DNA of 64,000 bases from Amyloporia xantha (taxonomy: Eukaryota; Basidiomycota; Agaricomycetes; Polyporales; Adustoporiaceae), in contig JAYKKR010000025.1 in the NCBI GenBank assembly GCA_036971615.1, positions 124,001 through 188,000 of the forward strand, in the 5' to 3' direction. The translations under genes and the position numbers were made by a program. The notes beneath the pieces were generated by a model, which worked only from the letters and a program-made list of their open reading frames with translations, was not told the DNA's origin and ran no database searches. Position 1 is the stretch's first letter, and each line of letters opens with the position of its first letter. This document shows positions 33,923 to 45,762 of the stretch, one piece after another.

Positions 33923-35857
33923 ATGGCCCGCACGAAGAAGCAACACGTCAGTGGCAATGCGGTGTTTGTGCGTCGCGAAGAACGGTGAACTGCAAGAGGT
34001 GCTGTCACATACGTTCCCAAGGAAGCACTGCTACCGCGTGCACATGTGCCGACAAGCGCATCAAGATCACCGTCGAAATCCCCCTCTAAAGCCACGTCTC
34101 ATGACGCATATTCAGAACCCGTGCAGGAGCATGTGGTGTTTGACAATGTGATGCCGATGAAGAGTCTGCACAAGGTGAGCTCTGTTGCCTTATTTGGGTC
34201 GCTCAATGTCAACGCCAAAGGCGGGGCAGTCGCAGAACGACTTTATGCGCGAATGGCTTCCACTTTGCGATGTGTATCTAAGCCACATCATTGAGCTAGA
34301 AGCTCCACCAGGTGAGAGACGATGCAGCAAATGCGCTGATGCGCATGGCGATTGGCGCTGCTTGGAATGCTTTGGGCACCCTGTGTATTGCAAGGACTGC
34401 CTGCAGTTGACGCATCGCTGCATGCCGCTGCATTGGGTGGAGAAGTGGGCGGATGGGTTCTTTGAACCGGTGTGGCTTCGGGAGGTTGGGGTGCGGATGC
34501 ATCTCGGGCATGATGGCGAACCATGTGTGGATGCAGAGTCCCCGATCACGCCGCTGGATGGCGATGCAGATAGTGATGGCGAAGACGAGGACGTGAGTGA
34601 CGCCGGGGACAATGAAGAGGATGAAGAGCCAATGAAAGCGGACTCGACGGCGCCGCGAAGTCACTACGCGTTTGACACTTTGACCATTGTAGATGTTATG
34701 GGGATGCATAGCCTGGACGTTGTGTGGTGTCGTTGCGATAACAGGCTCACTCGAGACCTGCAACTATTGGACATGGGCCTCTATCCTGGGAGCACAAAGC
34801 GGCCACGCACTGCGTTCACATTTCGGGTGTTGGATGATTTTTTGCTTACCAACAAGGAGTGCAAAACCTCGGGGATGAATTACTACAGCAAGCTTCGACG
34901 TGTCACAAACTCCGTGTTCCAGCATTCAGTGCAGGTAAGCCGCTATGTGCATATGAAGCTGTTGTCGCCATTGAGAAGGGGCTAGAACCGTTACAGAGAG
35001 CTTCTGCGGGTGTCCCGCCAATGGTGAAACCTCAAATATCGCAAATGGCATGGATATGGTCATGGCGCCTCCAACGCGATACCAGCTGGTGGCCTCGCTT
35101 TGGGGTGCCCGGCATGTCCCAAGCCTGGCATGAATCTCGCTTCCGCATGGCATGATGACCCCGTACAGTGAGCCATGTAAGACTTTTTTTTGGGCGGCAT
35201 GTGTAACGCGATAGCAGATGGAAGTACATGAGGAGCATCGTAATGGACGGCAACTTTAGCGCGGAGCATCTCAAGATGAGTCGCCCAGAGGACGACGACA
35301 TTCTCAGTGATGGTGACGCTTTCATGGTGGGCGACGACACCTACAAGAAGCATCTCGCTGTCGCCATCGAGCATAAAGAGGTCGGCGATCGACTCCTAGT
35401 AGATGAATCCTTGAAGGCTTATATCCCAGGTAGAAATCCTTTTGTCACGATCATCGTGCCGTCAACCAGGCGAATGCGGATCGCCATAACCTTGAAGCCA
35501 CGGGGATTGGGGCGGCGGCCTGTGCGTGCCATGGGTTTTTCATGCCGCATGCGGTGGTTGATTTCCAGAAAGGCGAGAGGTATATGTTAGTTTTCCCATT
35601 CATGTGGCTCGCCTATACCCGCCATTAGACAGATGAACATGGATTACACATTGAGCGAGGTGCTCGCCACCATGGCGGGTATCCAGATGCTGCTGGTGAT
35701 GTATGACATCATGTGTCAATACGGCATCAATCTCATGAAGCGGTTTGGGGAGAGTGAGTATTTGCACATGCCGCCGAACGTGGAGATACAGCGCGGAATA
35801 GGCCTGTTTCATGTCCATGGCCATCAAGACACATGCTTTCCTCCACCTATAGCCACC
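33923..35857 (+). pseudogene. KDZ (Kyakuja-Dileera-Zisupton) transposase with CxC2 domain, truncated
   Basis: Start ATG 33923 (MARTKKQHVSGNAVFVRREE). After a 46-nt intron (34175-34220) the CxC2 cysteine cluster follows: CSKCADAHGDWRCLECFG and CKDCLQLTHRCMPLHWVEKW. An acidic linker comes next, then WCRCDNRLTRDLQLLDMGLY. Further introns are 34935-34985 and about 35163-35224. The catalytic core then gives IVMDGNFSAEHLKM with the first Asp, DHRAVN, and MYDIMCQYGINL with the second Asp, ending at HGHQDTCFP. KDZ transposases are DDE enzymes of fungal DNA transposons. Here TGA codons occur at 33986-33988 and 35025-35027. The C-terminus with the catalytic Glu is gone, replaced by element E2. The family call is firm. 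Confidence 0.85.
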
Positions 35858-35871
35858 CAGATTGTATTACA

Positions 35872-36577
35872 ATTGCCCAGGTACCTGGGATTGTGCTTGT
35901 GCACAACCAGGCCAGGTTCTTGTAATACAATCAGGCCAGGTGTTGTACAATCCACAATGGTGGCCAGGCTTGTACAACAAAGGCCTATTTTGTAAATCCG
36001 CTTTTTTGACAATTTCAGTTAAATACTGGGCAAGCTTGTGATAAATATAATCATATGTTCCTGCTGTATAGGCGATATATCATTAAAATCCGCTTATTTC
36101 TGCCAATCCAAATATGGTAGTATCCAATACAGGGTTGTTATATATCATTAGAATCCGCTTGAATGGGCCATTCCAAATATGGTAATAGCCAGTATATACA
36201 CCATTAGAATTCATTTGAATGGGCCATTCCAAATATGGTAATATTCAATATAGGATTGTCATATATCATTGGGATCCATTTGAATGGAGCAATACAAATA
36301 TGCAATAAAATGTAGGGGTATTATATACCATTAGAAAGCATTTAAATGGGTCATTTCCAATATGGTAATGGTCCATTTAGGGCTAGCACATCAATAATGA
36401 TGATTTCAGGGGTGGTTATATTTTTATATTGTCGTGTTTGAATCAGTATTTTGCATTTTCTGGCTTAATTGGGCAAGCTAGGGGTCTGAAAAAATGTATC
36501 TGGGATATTTGGATGCTGCTCTACAACTTTCATTTATACCATATATGGCAATATTTCCTTTTTTGGAAAGTGCCAGT
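35872..36577 (-). mobile_element. Element E, copy 2
   Basis: An inverted copy of 15766-16480, ending at the same two points (TTGTATTACAATTGCC and GGAAAGTGCCAGTA). It directly follows the truncated KDZ coding sequence. The missing KDZ C-terminus does not reappear after it, so it marks a deletion or a compound break rather than a simple insertion. Confidence 0.7.
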
Positions 36578-36877
36578 AGTGCTCATGGGGCTATACAGCA
36601 GGTGAATATCAATGAGAATGTGTATCAGAGACAGCGAAGAACACTGCAATGTGTGCTGCGAACATTTAGTCAGCAGTCAGAGACCAGTGTGCAATGCAGA
36701 ACTTGAAGATGTTGACATATCTTGTCACTCTGACTATTATGCTGTGAGTCAGTGAGTGCACTCTGTGCAATGCTCAGCTATGGGTCAGATAGTATATTGC
36801 ATACAGCCAATTACTTGAATAATGAGTGCACTCAACAGTTGGCAGTCAGTCAGTTAGTTGTATCTTACAACATAGCT
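36578..36877. other. Short stretch with nothing recognised
   Basis: 300 bp between E2 and element C. It contains a few CAGTCAGT-type words and no gene. Confidence 0.4.
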
Positions 36878-39616
36878 CATCAGGAAAAACACTTTTTCTC
36901 TGGGGTAACCTAGGCTGCTCTGAGATATATGAGGTTTCCCAGAGTAACTCAGACTATCTCAGAGCATTTGAGGTTAACCTGAGTTGCTCTGAGTTGCTCC
37001 GAGATAATTCAAATTTCTCAGAGCATCCTAGGCTAGCTTCTGTTTCTTTGGGCAACTCAAGCATATTTTTTAAATCTACAGGGCATTATTTCTGAATAAT
37101 ATACAACAGCTATATTGTTCTACTATTTGCTTTCATTCTCTTCACTTTCTATGCTTTATTAAGATGATTTACTTAAATATAGTATGTGAAGGTGATCTAT
37201 CATACAAATGATAATGGAGATATTGATTATGAGAAATGCACACTCACACAGAACAAACACAGAGCTGTTGGATAGCAGGGATCTAGTAGAGAGAGAAAAA
37301 AGAATGATATAGACATTGAATGGTATGAAAAGAGTGTAGATAAGCAGAAAGTAGACGGAGAAGTGAAAACATGATGTGTATACTCATTGCTGTGCTGCTT
37401 CAGTCATTCCCCTCTCCTTATCTCATTTCTACTCCATCTATCCACTAGCTCCTCTTTCCACTGACAGCTAACAGTCAAAAGTCAGAGATCAGAGGGTCAG
37501 AGATAAAACAGGAGAAGACGCATCTCAGAATTGAGAATCTTGACTCTGGTCAAGGAAATAGACTGAAACTGGATGGATTAGTGAGTAAAGAAGTATTAGA
37601 TAGTTGGATAATGTGATAGATCAGTGCAGGAATAGATAGAGAAGGATACATATGAACAATAGGAGAATAAGGAGGAGGTCATTCAAAATGCGACCATAGA
37701 ATGGAAACTGCTGGATGCGGACCACACAATGTATATATCGTCGGAAAGCCTGCAATTAGGGCTTTCATTCTATCCAACAATCAAAGAAAACCGTCCATGG
37801 GTTCCTGAGATATGGACAAGACGAAGTTTTTGATGAAAGACAGCAATAGAAGACGAAGGAGTGGACGGATTCGGATGAGCAAGGGCTCATCTGGAAGGGC
37901 TTGACAATGCGAATAGAATGGTATAAAAGCGAAAGGATAACTCACAATGGATCCCCAGTTATCCTGTGATCAAAACCTCAAAAAGCGCCCATTCCATGTC
38001 CAACCCTCCAACCCCTCCAAATCTCCTTCCAAACTCCACCCAGCAAGCTTAGACAGTCCTGGTACTATTCCCAAAGGCAAGGGAATAAGGAATAGAGAAG
38101 GAATACTCACAGAAATTCCCAGATAGTGCAGACCAGAGACAGTGCAACCGTCTGTGATCACTCAAGTTCCAGTGAATAAAGATGCCCAGAAGCCATAGAT
38201 AGTGAGCTCCAGTCCCTAGTCAACAGTTTGTGAGATCCAAGACAGCAGATAGCATAGATACAGAAAGGTAGCAGCAAGAAGGAATGGCTGAGGAGAAGTG
38301 CAAATGCGTCTAAGTCCCTGCTGACCCTAATCTGGGGTTTCCAAAACAGGCGTCAGTTTGACGCGACAAACTGACACCCAAATGAGGCACTCATGGTCAT
38401 TCATTCTCTTCTTCCTCAACTACCACCCTGCTTCGTCTTCTTCCATGTCACTTCACTTCCCTGCTTGGTTTCTGTTTACTCATTCATTGTTCTTCTCATC
38501 TCTGGGCTATATCTGGTAACTTCTAGTCTGTGGCCGTCTCTCTGGCTGGTACTGCCTCAAGTATGGTGATGTGCTGGCAGAGCATATGGGTCGTTAGGAG
38601 TTGTGGGCACAGATAAGTCCATATCTTCTTTCTATTCTCATCTGTATCTATGAATAGCTGACACTACTTCTATCTCTAATCACAATCCAAATCACCAACA
38701 TTGAAGGTTGGCTGTTGGCTGTCATCATGCGACAGCAAAGCAATGTAAGTCTGTCCATAATTCCCTTTCAGGCTGACATGTCCATTGCATTCAATAGATA
38801 TGACATGCTTTGTGCATGAATTCATGCTTTTGTAAGACTTGTAAAGGATGGTGAGTCGTCATCTATAATTTCAATTTTGATGAGAATACATACTCCTAAC
38901 ATGTAAGTTGTTCATTTGCTCCTCATTTCTTAGCTGCTCTAAATTATTGTATCTACAGACTTGTGCGACATGATAAAAACTGATTCTGATTGTGACAATG
39001 TCAGGTAAGTTGCTCACTTCTATCTCAATTCCTTTGTTGATCGCTTTGTTGATTCTTAGAGTATTATCACCTATGCCATTCGGCTTCAGTTTACTGTGAC
39101 AAGACGATTTATGTGAGTACTTTGTCTTGCTCCTTCAACTAATTGGACTTTACCTGAATTCTTCTATTAGATTCTCTTATATTTTGGCCACACAACAAAA
39201 TATCTTCATTGATCTTGTGTAATACGTCTTTCAGCTTTGTGTTTTATATTCCTGTATACTGAATAATAACATTAGTTTGGTAATGTGGAGATTTCTGTCT
39301 TGAGCTATCACATTGGACGTAATTATTATGGCTGCTAGTATTAGATTATCTTTAGTGTGTATATTATTTGCGAATATACTGCTATATTCTATTATAATCC
39401 TGTAACCTTGAGAGTGCTCTGATACAAACTATAATGAGGTGTGAGAGACAACAAAAGACTACATAGGGTCATCTAGGAGTACTCTCAGGCTACTCTCAGG
39501 TTACTCTGGGTTACTCTGAGAAATAAATCTCATGTCAACTAAGTTTAAGAGCACTCTGGCTACTCTGAGTACTTTGAATACTCTGAAGTCTCTAGGATGC
39601 TCTTGGATGCTCTTAG
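36878..39616 (-). mobile_element. CATCAGG-family element C, main part
   Basis: It starts with CATCAGGAAAAACAC and follows element A (inverted) closely to within 33 bp of its other end, where Copia-3 was inserted at CTTAG (39612-39616). The missing terminal piece is found inverted at 51612-51649. C and A are far more alike than either is to B. It is noncoding. Runs of GTAAGT and CAG sites in this orientation resemble splice sites but no protein can be joined from them. Confidence 0.85.
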
Positions 39617-39879
39617 TATTGAGTGTGGTTTGCCCGGTTTCTTTTCATTCATTTATTTCGTTCAATGGACTCTGTAGAGTGCGCCATAAGCGTGAGACAT
39701 CTATCCTTATGTAAGCACACATGTACTTCGCTCCTGAGTCGAGCTGTGGGTCTCTATCCTTGACACAGCTCGACTTAGGTGAGTATTGTAGTATCTCTCT
39801 CAATACACTATCCTTGACACAGCTCGACTTAGGCCTTTGGCTGCTTTCTGAGTCTTCAGCAATCACTGCAAGCCTTACA
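39617..39879 (+). repeat. 5' LTR of the left Copia-3
   Basis: 263 bp from TATTGAGTGTGG to GCCTTACA, preceded by CTTAG and followed by the primer binding site. It shares CTGCTTTCTG and AATCACTGC with the 5' LTR of the right copy, whereas both 3' LTRs have TTGTCTTCTG and AATCGCTGC. Confidence 0.9.
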
Positions 39880-39891
39880 GGTTATGAGCCC
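39880..39891 (+). other. Primer binding site of the left Copia-3
   Basis: GGTTATGAGCCC adjoins the LTR. It is complementary to the initiator tRNA-Met anticodon arm. Confidence 0.85.
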
Positions 39892-40102
39892 CGTGCTCTG
39901 ACGCCTCAGAACACCATATCTGCCTGTCCTACAGCTCCCTGTCGCTCTACAGGCCTCAGACATCCCATCTGAGTGCCCTATCACTCTTATCAGCTCAGAT
40001 CAGCACCATCCATCGATTTATCGATAAATCGCTCAAATCGCTCGCTGCTGCCCTGCGTCTTCGTCTCCCATCCCACCACCTTGCTCGCCTTCGACTGCTG
40101 CT

Positions 40103-43100
40103 ATGACCCCCTCCTCTGCTTCGTTCCCTAAGCTCAGTTCTCGAAACTATCAGCAATGGGCTCTAGACATGAAGGCCAGACTCAAGTCCTGTGCTGCCTG
40201 GCGCATTGTCAATGGCTCTGAGACTGCTCCGTCGTTCACACAGCCTCTGGACGCCTCAGAGCGCAAGGAGATGAGGGATTTTGAGAATAGGATGGATCTG
40301 GCAGCTGGGGAGATCTGGTCTTGCATAGAGGTGGAGGAACAGACACATGTTCAGGCGATCAGGAGTGATCCCAGAGCGATGTGGGCGAAGCTGGAGGCTG
40401 TCCATGTACAGAAGCGACCTGGTACGCGATTTAACACCTACAATTCGCTTTTTGGCCTTCGTTTGGGCGAGGCAGAGTCCCTCACCTCCCTATCCACTCG
40501 AGCATCGCAGTACAAGGCCGACATGAAGGCCCTTCGACCTCCCACCTTCTCCCTCACTGATCTCGACGATGAGCTCACTCTCATGTCGCTTCTTCGTGCT
40601 CTACCCGCTGAATACACCTCCCTGAAGCAAACCCTGCTTCTGGACGACTCCCTTGTGACCCCCAAGAACCAGCCAGCCTTTGCCCAAGATGCTCCTGTGC
40701 TTGCACAACGCACAGAGAGCTCTCCCTCCTCTCTGTGCTTTTTGCAACAAGCCTGGCCACTCCGAGGTGCTGTGCTTCGCCAAGCACAATGCCATGGCTA
40801 AGGTGAAGGAGAACACTGCCAATCGTCGCAATTATCGCTCAGGGAAGGGCAGGAAGAAGGAGGAGGGCTCAGGAGAGGCGAAAGAAGCAAAGGGAGAGAA
40901 TGCTGGGTCTGCTGCTGTGATTGAAGAGTTTGCTGGGCATGCCTCTGCACTCCTGTCATCTCTGGATCGCACTGCCTGGCTCCAGTCGCCTTCTGCTGCT
41001 TACTGGAACACCGACACAGGTGCTTCTGCACACATGACGCCTCACCGCCACTGGTTTCGCCTCCTACTCCCCTCATTCTGTTCCCATTCGTCTTGCCAAC
41101 AACTCCATCATCTATTCTGCTGGATTGGGGTCTGTGGAGTTTCAGCCTGCGACGAGGGATGGGGAGAGGCCTGCTGCTGTTGTCTTTCATGATGTACTTC
41201 ATGTTCCTGCACTTGGAAGCAATCTGTTGTCTGTCTTCCATCTCACGCGTGAGAAGGGCTATCTGTGCGAGATTCAGGCTGCTACGGCGTGGTTCTACCT
41301 TCAGGGTGATCTCCTCTTCGAGGCAGCTGTCTCTGGCACCTGCGCTGCTCCCATGTGAACTACGACGATCTGCGCTCTGTAGTCTCCAAGCAGCTTGTTG
41401 CAGGGCTCACTCTGCGCTCCAATTCCCAGCCTGATCCCATTTGCGAACCCTTTCTTGCAGGCAAGCTACATCGTCACAATATCCCTCGTTCTGCCTCCAG
41501 AAAATTCGGACGCCTCTCTCTCATTCATACTGACCTTAAGGGACCTCTCCCTGTCGCTACGCCGGAGGGGCATCATTATTGGATGACATTCATTGACGAC
41601 GATTTGCGTTACTGGGCTGTCGCTTTTCTGAAGCGCAAGAGTGATGCATTGGACGCATTCAAGGCGTACAAGGTGTACGCTGAGAACGCTTTAGGCCTGC
41701 GCATCAAGGCTACAAGGGACGACAAGGGTGGGGAGTACATTGGGTATGAGTATGACACTTTCTGCAGGCAGAATGGCATAACAGGACTATTGCTGAAGGT
41801 GCGACCGCTCTCCTTGTTCAGTCAAAGCTCCCACCTTCGTTCTGGGGCTATGCTGTCTCTGCCTTCATCCATACGCGAAACCGCATGCCTACTGCCTCTG
41901 TGGACAACGCTGTACACTCGCTGGAAGGGCAATGGGAAGAAGCCTGACATCTCCTACTTCCGAGTTTTTGGCTGTCTGGCTTATGTGCTAGTGCGAAAAC
42001 GCGATCGCAAAGCGCTGCAGCCTCACTCCAGGAAGTGCATTTTTGTTGGCTATCCTGATGGCACTAAGGCGTACAAGTTCTGGGACCCTGTGGCGCAGAA
42101 GTTCTATATTTCTAGCCATGCTGTCTTTGACGAGCGCTGCTTCCCTGGCAATTCCAAGTCGATTAATGTCTTTGGCCTTCCCTTGGAAGATGTCGACTTG
42201 CCTGCTCCGGGGGGAGCTTCGGACGATGACGACGATGGTGAGGAACACTTGGTGGATGCGCCGCATCAGGGGGGAGATGAGGACGATGATGATCCTGCGC
42301 CTCCACCTCTGCCTGCACCTCCTGCACCTCCTGCACTGTTGCCTGCACCAGATCCTCCCATTGCACCATCTCCTTCTCCTGAGCCATTGCCACCTCCATC
42401 ACCACCTCCTGCAGCGCCTCAGCCGCCTCCTGCTCGCCCTGGACCATCCCAGAGCTCAAAACCTCAGCTCGGTGGTTTCCATCCTTATCGCCCACCTCCT
42501 ACTCGCAGAGAGCTCCCTCCTCGTTCAAAGCGTTATCAGGGCTCCCTGAATGACGAGGAACTTCAGCGCCAAAATGTTGTCCCTCAGCGTCTTCCCACTG
42601 AGTTATCTCCTCTCCCTTCGACTCCTGACCCATCCACTCCATCTCCTGCACCTCAGCCTCGTTCTGAATCGCCAGATCCCCTTGCCATGCCTCCTCAGCA
42701 ATCTCATGCACCCAGGGCTTCGCATCCAAAGGTGCAGGACGACGATTTGAGTGATGACGAGCTGCTGCTTACTGGAGACAGTCCCTCATTGACAATGGCA
42801 CCTTTGACTACAACGAGACCTTCGCTCCTACGCCCAAGTGTGCCTCTATTCGAGTCATTCTTGCTCTAGCTGCACTTGAGGACTTGCAGCTCGAGTCTGT
42901 GGACATCTCCTCTGCGTACCTTAATGGCGAGCTGCAGGAGGAGGTATACATGAAGCAGCCAGAGGGATTTGAGCAGAAATCTCCGGACTGGGTGTGGCGT
43001 CTTCTGAAGGCTCTCTATGGCCTGAAGCAGGCTGGTCGCTGTTGGCATGAGAAGCTGAATGGGGTGTTGGAAAAGCTGGGATTTGTGCGTCTGACTTGTG

Positions 43101-43381
43101 AGCACTCTGTGTGGGTCTACAAGCGAGACGAAGTGCGCATTTTTGTCCCTGTCTTTGTGGACGACATCACCATTGCTGCCAAGTCCAAGAATGCGATTCA
43201 ACGCGTCAAAGACGACCTCAGGAAGCACTTCAAGCTTCGAGACCTTGGCCCCACTTCCTGGCTTCTCGGTGTCAAAATTGAGCATGACAGAGCGAAGCAT
43301 TCTCTCAGCATCTCACAGCGACAGTATGCCCTGGACATTCTGGAGAAGTATGGCTTTGCCGACTGTGACTCTGTGGGCACT
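40103..43381 (+). pseudogene. Left Copia-3 gag-pol, 5' part
   Basis: Gag starts MTPSSASFPKLSSRNYQQWA. A frame change near 40690 leads to the knuckle CAFCNKPGHSEVLC, then the protease motif NTDTGASAHM. One extra C near 41055 shifts the frame here but not in the right copy. The integrase carries TDLKGPLP, FIDDDLRYWA and TRDDKGGEY. Directly after QNGI it jumps to TIAEGAT in another frame, so the QNGVAERxN segment with the catalytic Glu is deleted. A Pro-rich linker follows. A deletion between two TTTGA words removes the RT start (from NGTF to FDYNETF). RT resumes at LESVDISSAYLNGELQEEVY and FVDDITIAAKS and stops at DSVGT where the helicase unit begins. Confidence 0.9.
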
Positions 43382-43592
43382 TAGTCTGATTCAAATTACC
43401 TGGTCCGAACCGTAGGTCGCGCTTTCGGAGTTACGTAAGCCAATAGATCTCCGAAACACGTCTGTCTAGATCTTGTTGAACGCGCACCCTGACACGACGC
43501 GACGCGCCGCGCTCCTTGCGGGCGCACTATGTCTGCTTAGAGACCCACTTCAACGGTGACCACTATATTAATTACTATAATATCTCTATGGC

Positions 43593-45762
43593 ATGGATAA
43601 ATCAACGTCCCAACCCTCCTTCCAGTTCTCTTCGCCCGAAGGCTTTGCATTCTGTCGCAAGATTATCGCCAAAGACATACCATATGACCCACACGACTAT
43701 CAGCTCGAAGGTGTCTGTAAAGTGTTGGAGGAAATCGATTTCTTAGCTATCACACCAACGGGATCAGGAAAGACAGGATTCATGTCAATGTACATGCTTG
43801 TTGTGCGCGCAATTGCGGCAAAACCGTCTTTGTGCCCCGTCCGTTCTCTGCAAACGAAGTTCTGCGCTGACCCCGCTATGCTTGTCGTATGTCCCACGAA
43901 GGCTCTAGAGCACGATATGGTAAGCATTTCCAAGAACCAAACATCTTCGTCACACACTAACAGGGCTCCAGGAGCCGAAGTTCCAAGCAGCCAACCTTTC
44001 GACGTTAGTCATCAATGGGGACACTGTGGAAAAATTGCACAGGGAGGGAAAGGAAATCTAGCAGATGGCGAGCAGTGGTGTGGAAATGATCTTACTGTCT
44101 CCAGAGCAGCTCAAGTCGAAGGGATTTGCTAGCCTACTCAACAATAAGGCCTTCGACAGTCGTATCATGGCACTGAGTGTCAATGAAGCTCACCTTCTCA
44201 ATACGTGGGGAGTCCAGTTTCTGACCGCGTTCAGGCACATCGGGAACGTGCGTATGCGTCTGCCAGGGACCGCGGTGCTGATCGCACTGACGGCCACACT
44301 GCAGCCTGGGGCACCAAACCAATCTGTGTGTCGGTTTCTTGGTCTCCGAGAGGGTGAATACCATCTCATACGACGTTCAAACGCACGCTACGACTTCCGA
44401 TGGATCCTACGCACAATGACATCGGGCGCGAAAGCGATGCAATTCCCTGAGCTCGACTGGGTTGTGGCTGCCGACCGCAGGATCATCATCTTCTGTACAA
44501 CAATTTCTCTGGGTCAGCGCGTCGCGGTTTACCTGTGGAAGAAGGCCGAGAGCTGGCCTGAACGCGCACAGCGGATCCGCGTGTATAACACCCTCAACTG
44601 GGAAAATTACAATACTATTACCCTCGGGTTGCTCCACAACGATCCGCGGCCACGGATAACGCTTGGAACCGATACTATGGCATACGGCATTGATGCCCAG
44701 CAGACTGATGATGTGATCATCTATGGAGACATCCCCGTGCACCTGAGCATTCTGCTGCAGAGAGCTGGGCGAATGCATGACAGCTGAGACAAGAATTCAC
44801 AGGCAATCCTCTACTTACCCAAAAACGCGGCGGACACGGCTCAAAAGATCCTCGAGGGATCCACGAGAGCAAAGCCAAAGCCAAAGACTCCGAGTGGTAC
44901 GCACGGAGACTCAGCCGCCAGCAGCATTGATGAAAGCATGGCCCATTTTATTCTGGCGAAGTGTAAAGTCGATGAAATCAATCGTGCTTACAATAATCCA
45001 ATTGCGGATCCGCAATGCACCTGCAAATCGTGTCGCGCGAGGCCTCCAGTGCCACGACCGCCACAACGTGACTGTAGTGGCTGCAGTCCCGAGGTCGCAC
45101 CTGAGGCTAGCATGCTGCCTGCTACTGGCGCGAAGTCAGGCCCGGACAGCAGAGATACTTTGGATGGCAGTAGTCGGAGCGAGCAGACTGACAAGGCTGG
45201 GTCTCAAAGCACACAAGAGAAGGTGGTGAAGAAGACAGGGCTGCGAGTCACCAAGGCTATGCGTGATGTGGGTATCAAACGAATGGTTGTCTTCCGTCGG
45301 ACAGTGTGGGAAGATGCCGACGAGTGCAAGTACGGCATGACTCCCTCAGAGGCATTCGTACCTGATAACTTGATCAAGAAAATCTTCGACAACTTTGCAT
45401 CACTCATAGATCTTAATGCAGTCAAGCTGATTGTGGGAAGCCATCCCCCGCTCCAGGATTGCCACTCTGACCTACTCCGTGTTGTTGAAGAATTGCGCAT
45501 GGAGTTCGAGCAGATGCGAGATGAGAAGAGGGCAGCCGCGAGCGCGAAACAAAGGGAGACGCGAGCGCGGAACAAGTTAGCTAAGCAGACTGAGGCAGAG
45601 GCTCAAGTTTCTGTGGCGGGAAGTGAAGGGCGTGGGGCGGGCGACGATGAGGTGGTGTCAATCCAATCCGACACTGAGGAGAGTGGGGACTCAGAACACA
45701 GTGACTGTGATTCAGATGGGAGTCGGGCTCGCATACAGCCATCAAAGGTCGATAGGTGCTGA
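43593..45762 (+). pseudogene. RecQ-like DEAD/DEAH-type helicase, two in-frame stops
   Basis: ATG 43593. Motifs in order: Walker A AITPTGSGKTGF (residues about 51-62), VVCPTKALEHDM, then a 52-nt intron (43920-43971), LVINGDTV, LLSPEQLKSKGF, motif II as VNEAHLL, motif III LTATL, then RRSNARYD, IIFCTTISLGQRVAVYLW, TLGTDTMAYGID and a motif VI-like LLQRAGRM. The frame continues through ILYLPKNAADTAQKILEG, a Cys pair CTCKSC and a charged C-terminus ending at 45762. Stops are TAG 44059-44061 and TGA 44785-44787. Such helicases unwind DNA 3' to 5' and are highly expanded in agaricomycetes, often near telomeres. The motif II Asp is replaced by Asn, which would cripple ATP hydrolysis. Confidence 0.85.

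Noticed and set aside
34190..34763. Minus-strand frames of 140 and 155 codons
   Set aside because: They are antisense to the CxC2 domain of the KDZ gene, which has the recognisable motifs.
42163..42495. Open frames antisense to the Pro-rich linker of Copia-3 (also 55231-55683)
   Set aside because: They are mirror frames of a GC-rich repeated coding stretch whose sense frame is a recognisable pol linker.
43385..43592. Telomeric origin of the helicase unit
   Set aside because: Telomere-linked helicases exist in fungi, but no TTAGGG arrays or chromosome-end features are present in the window.
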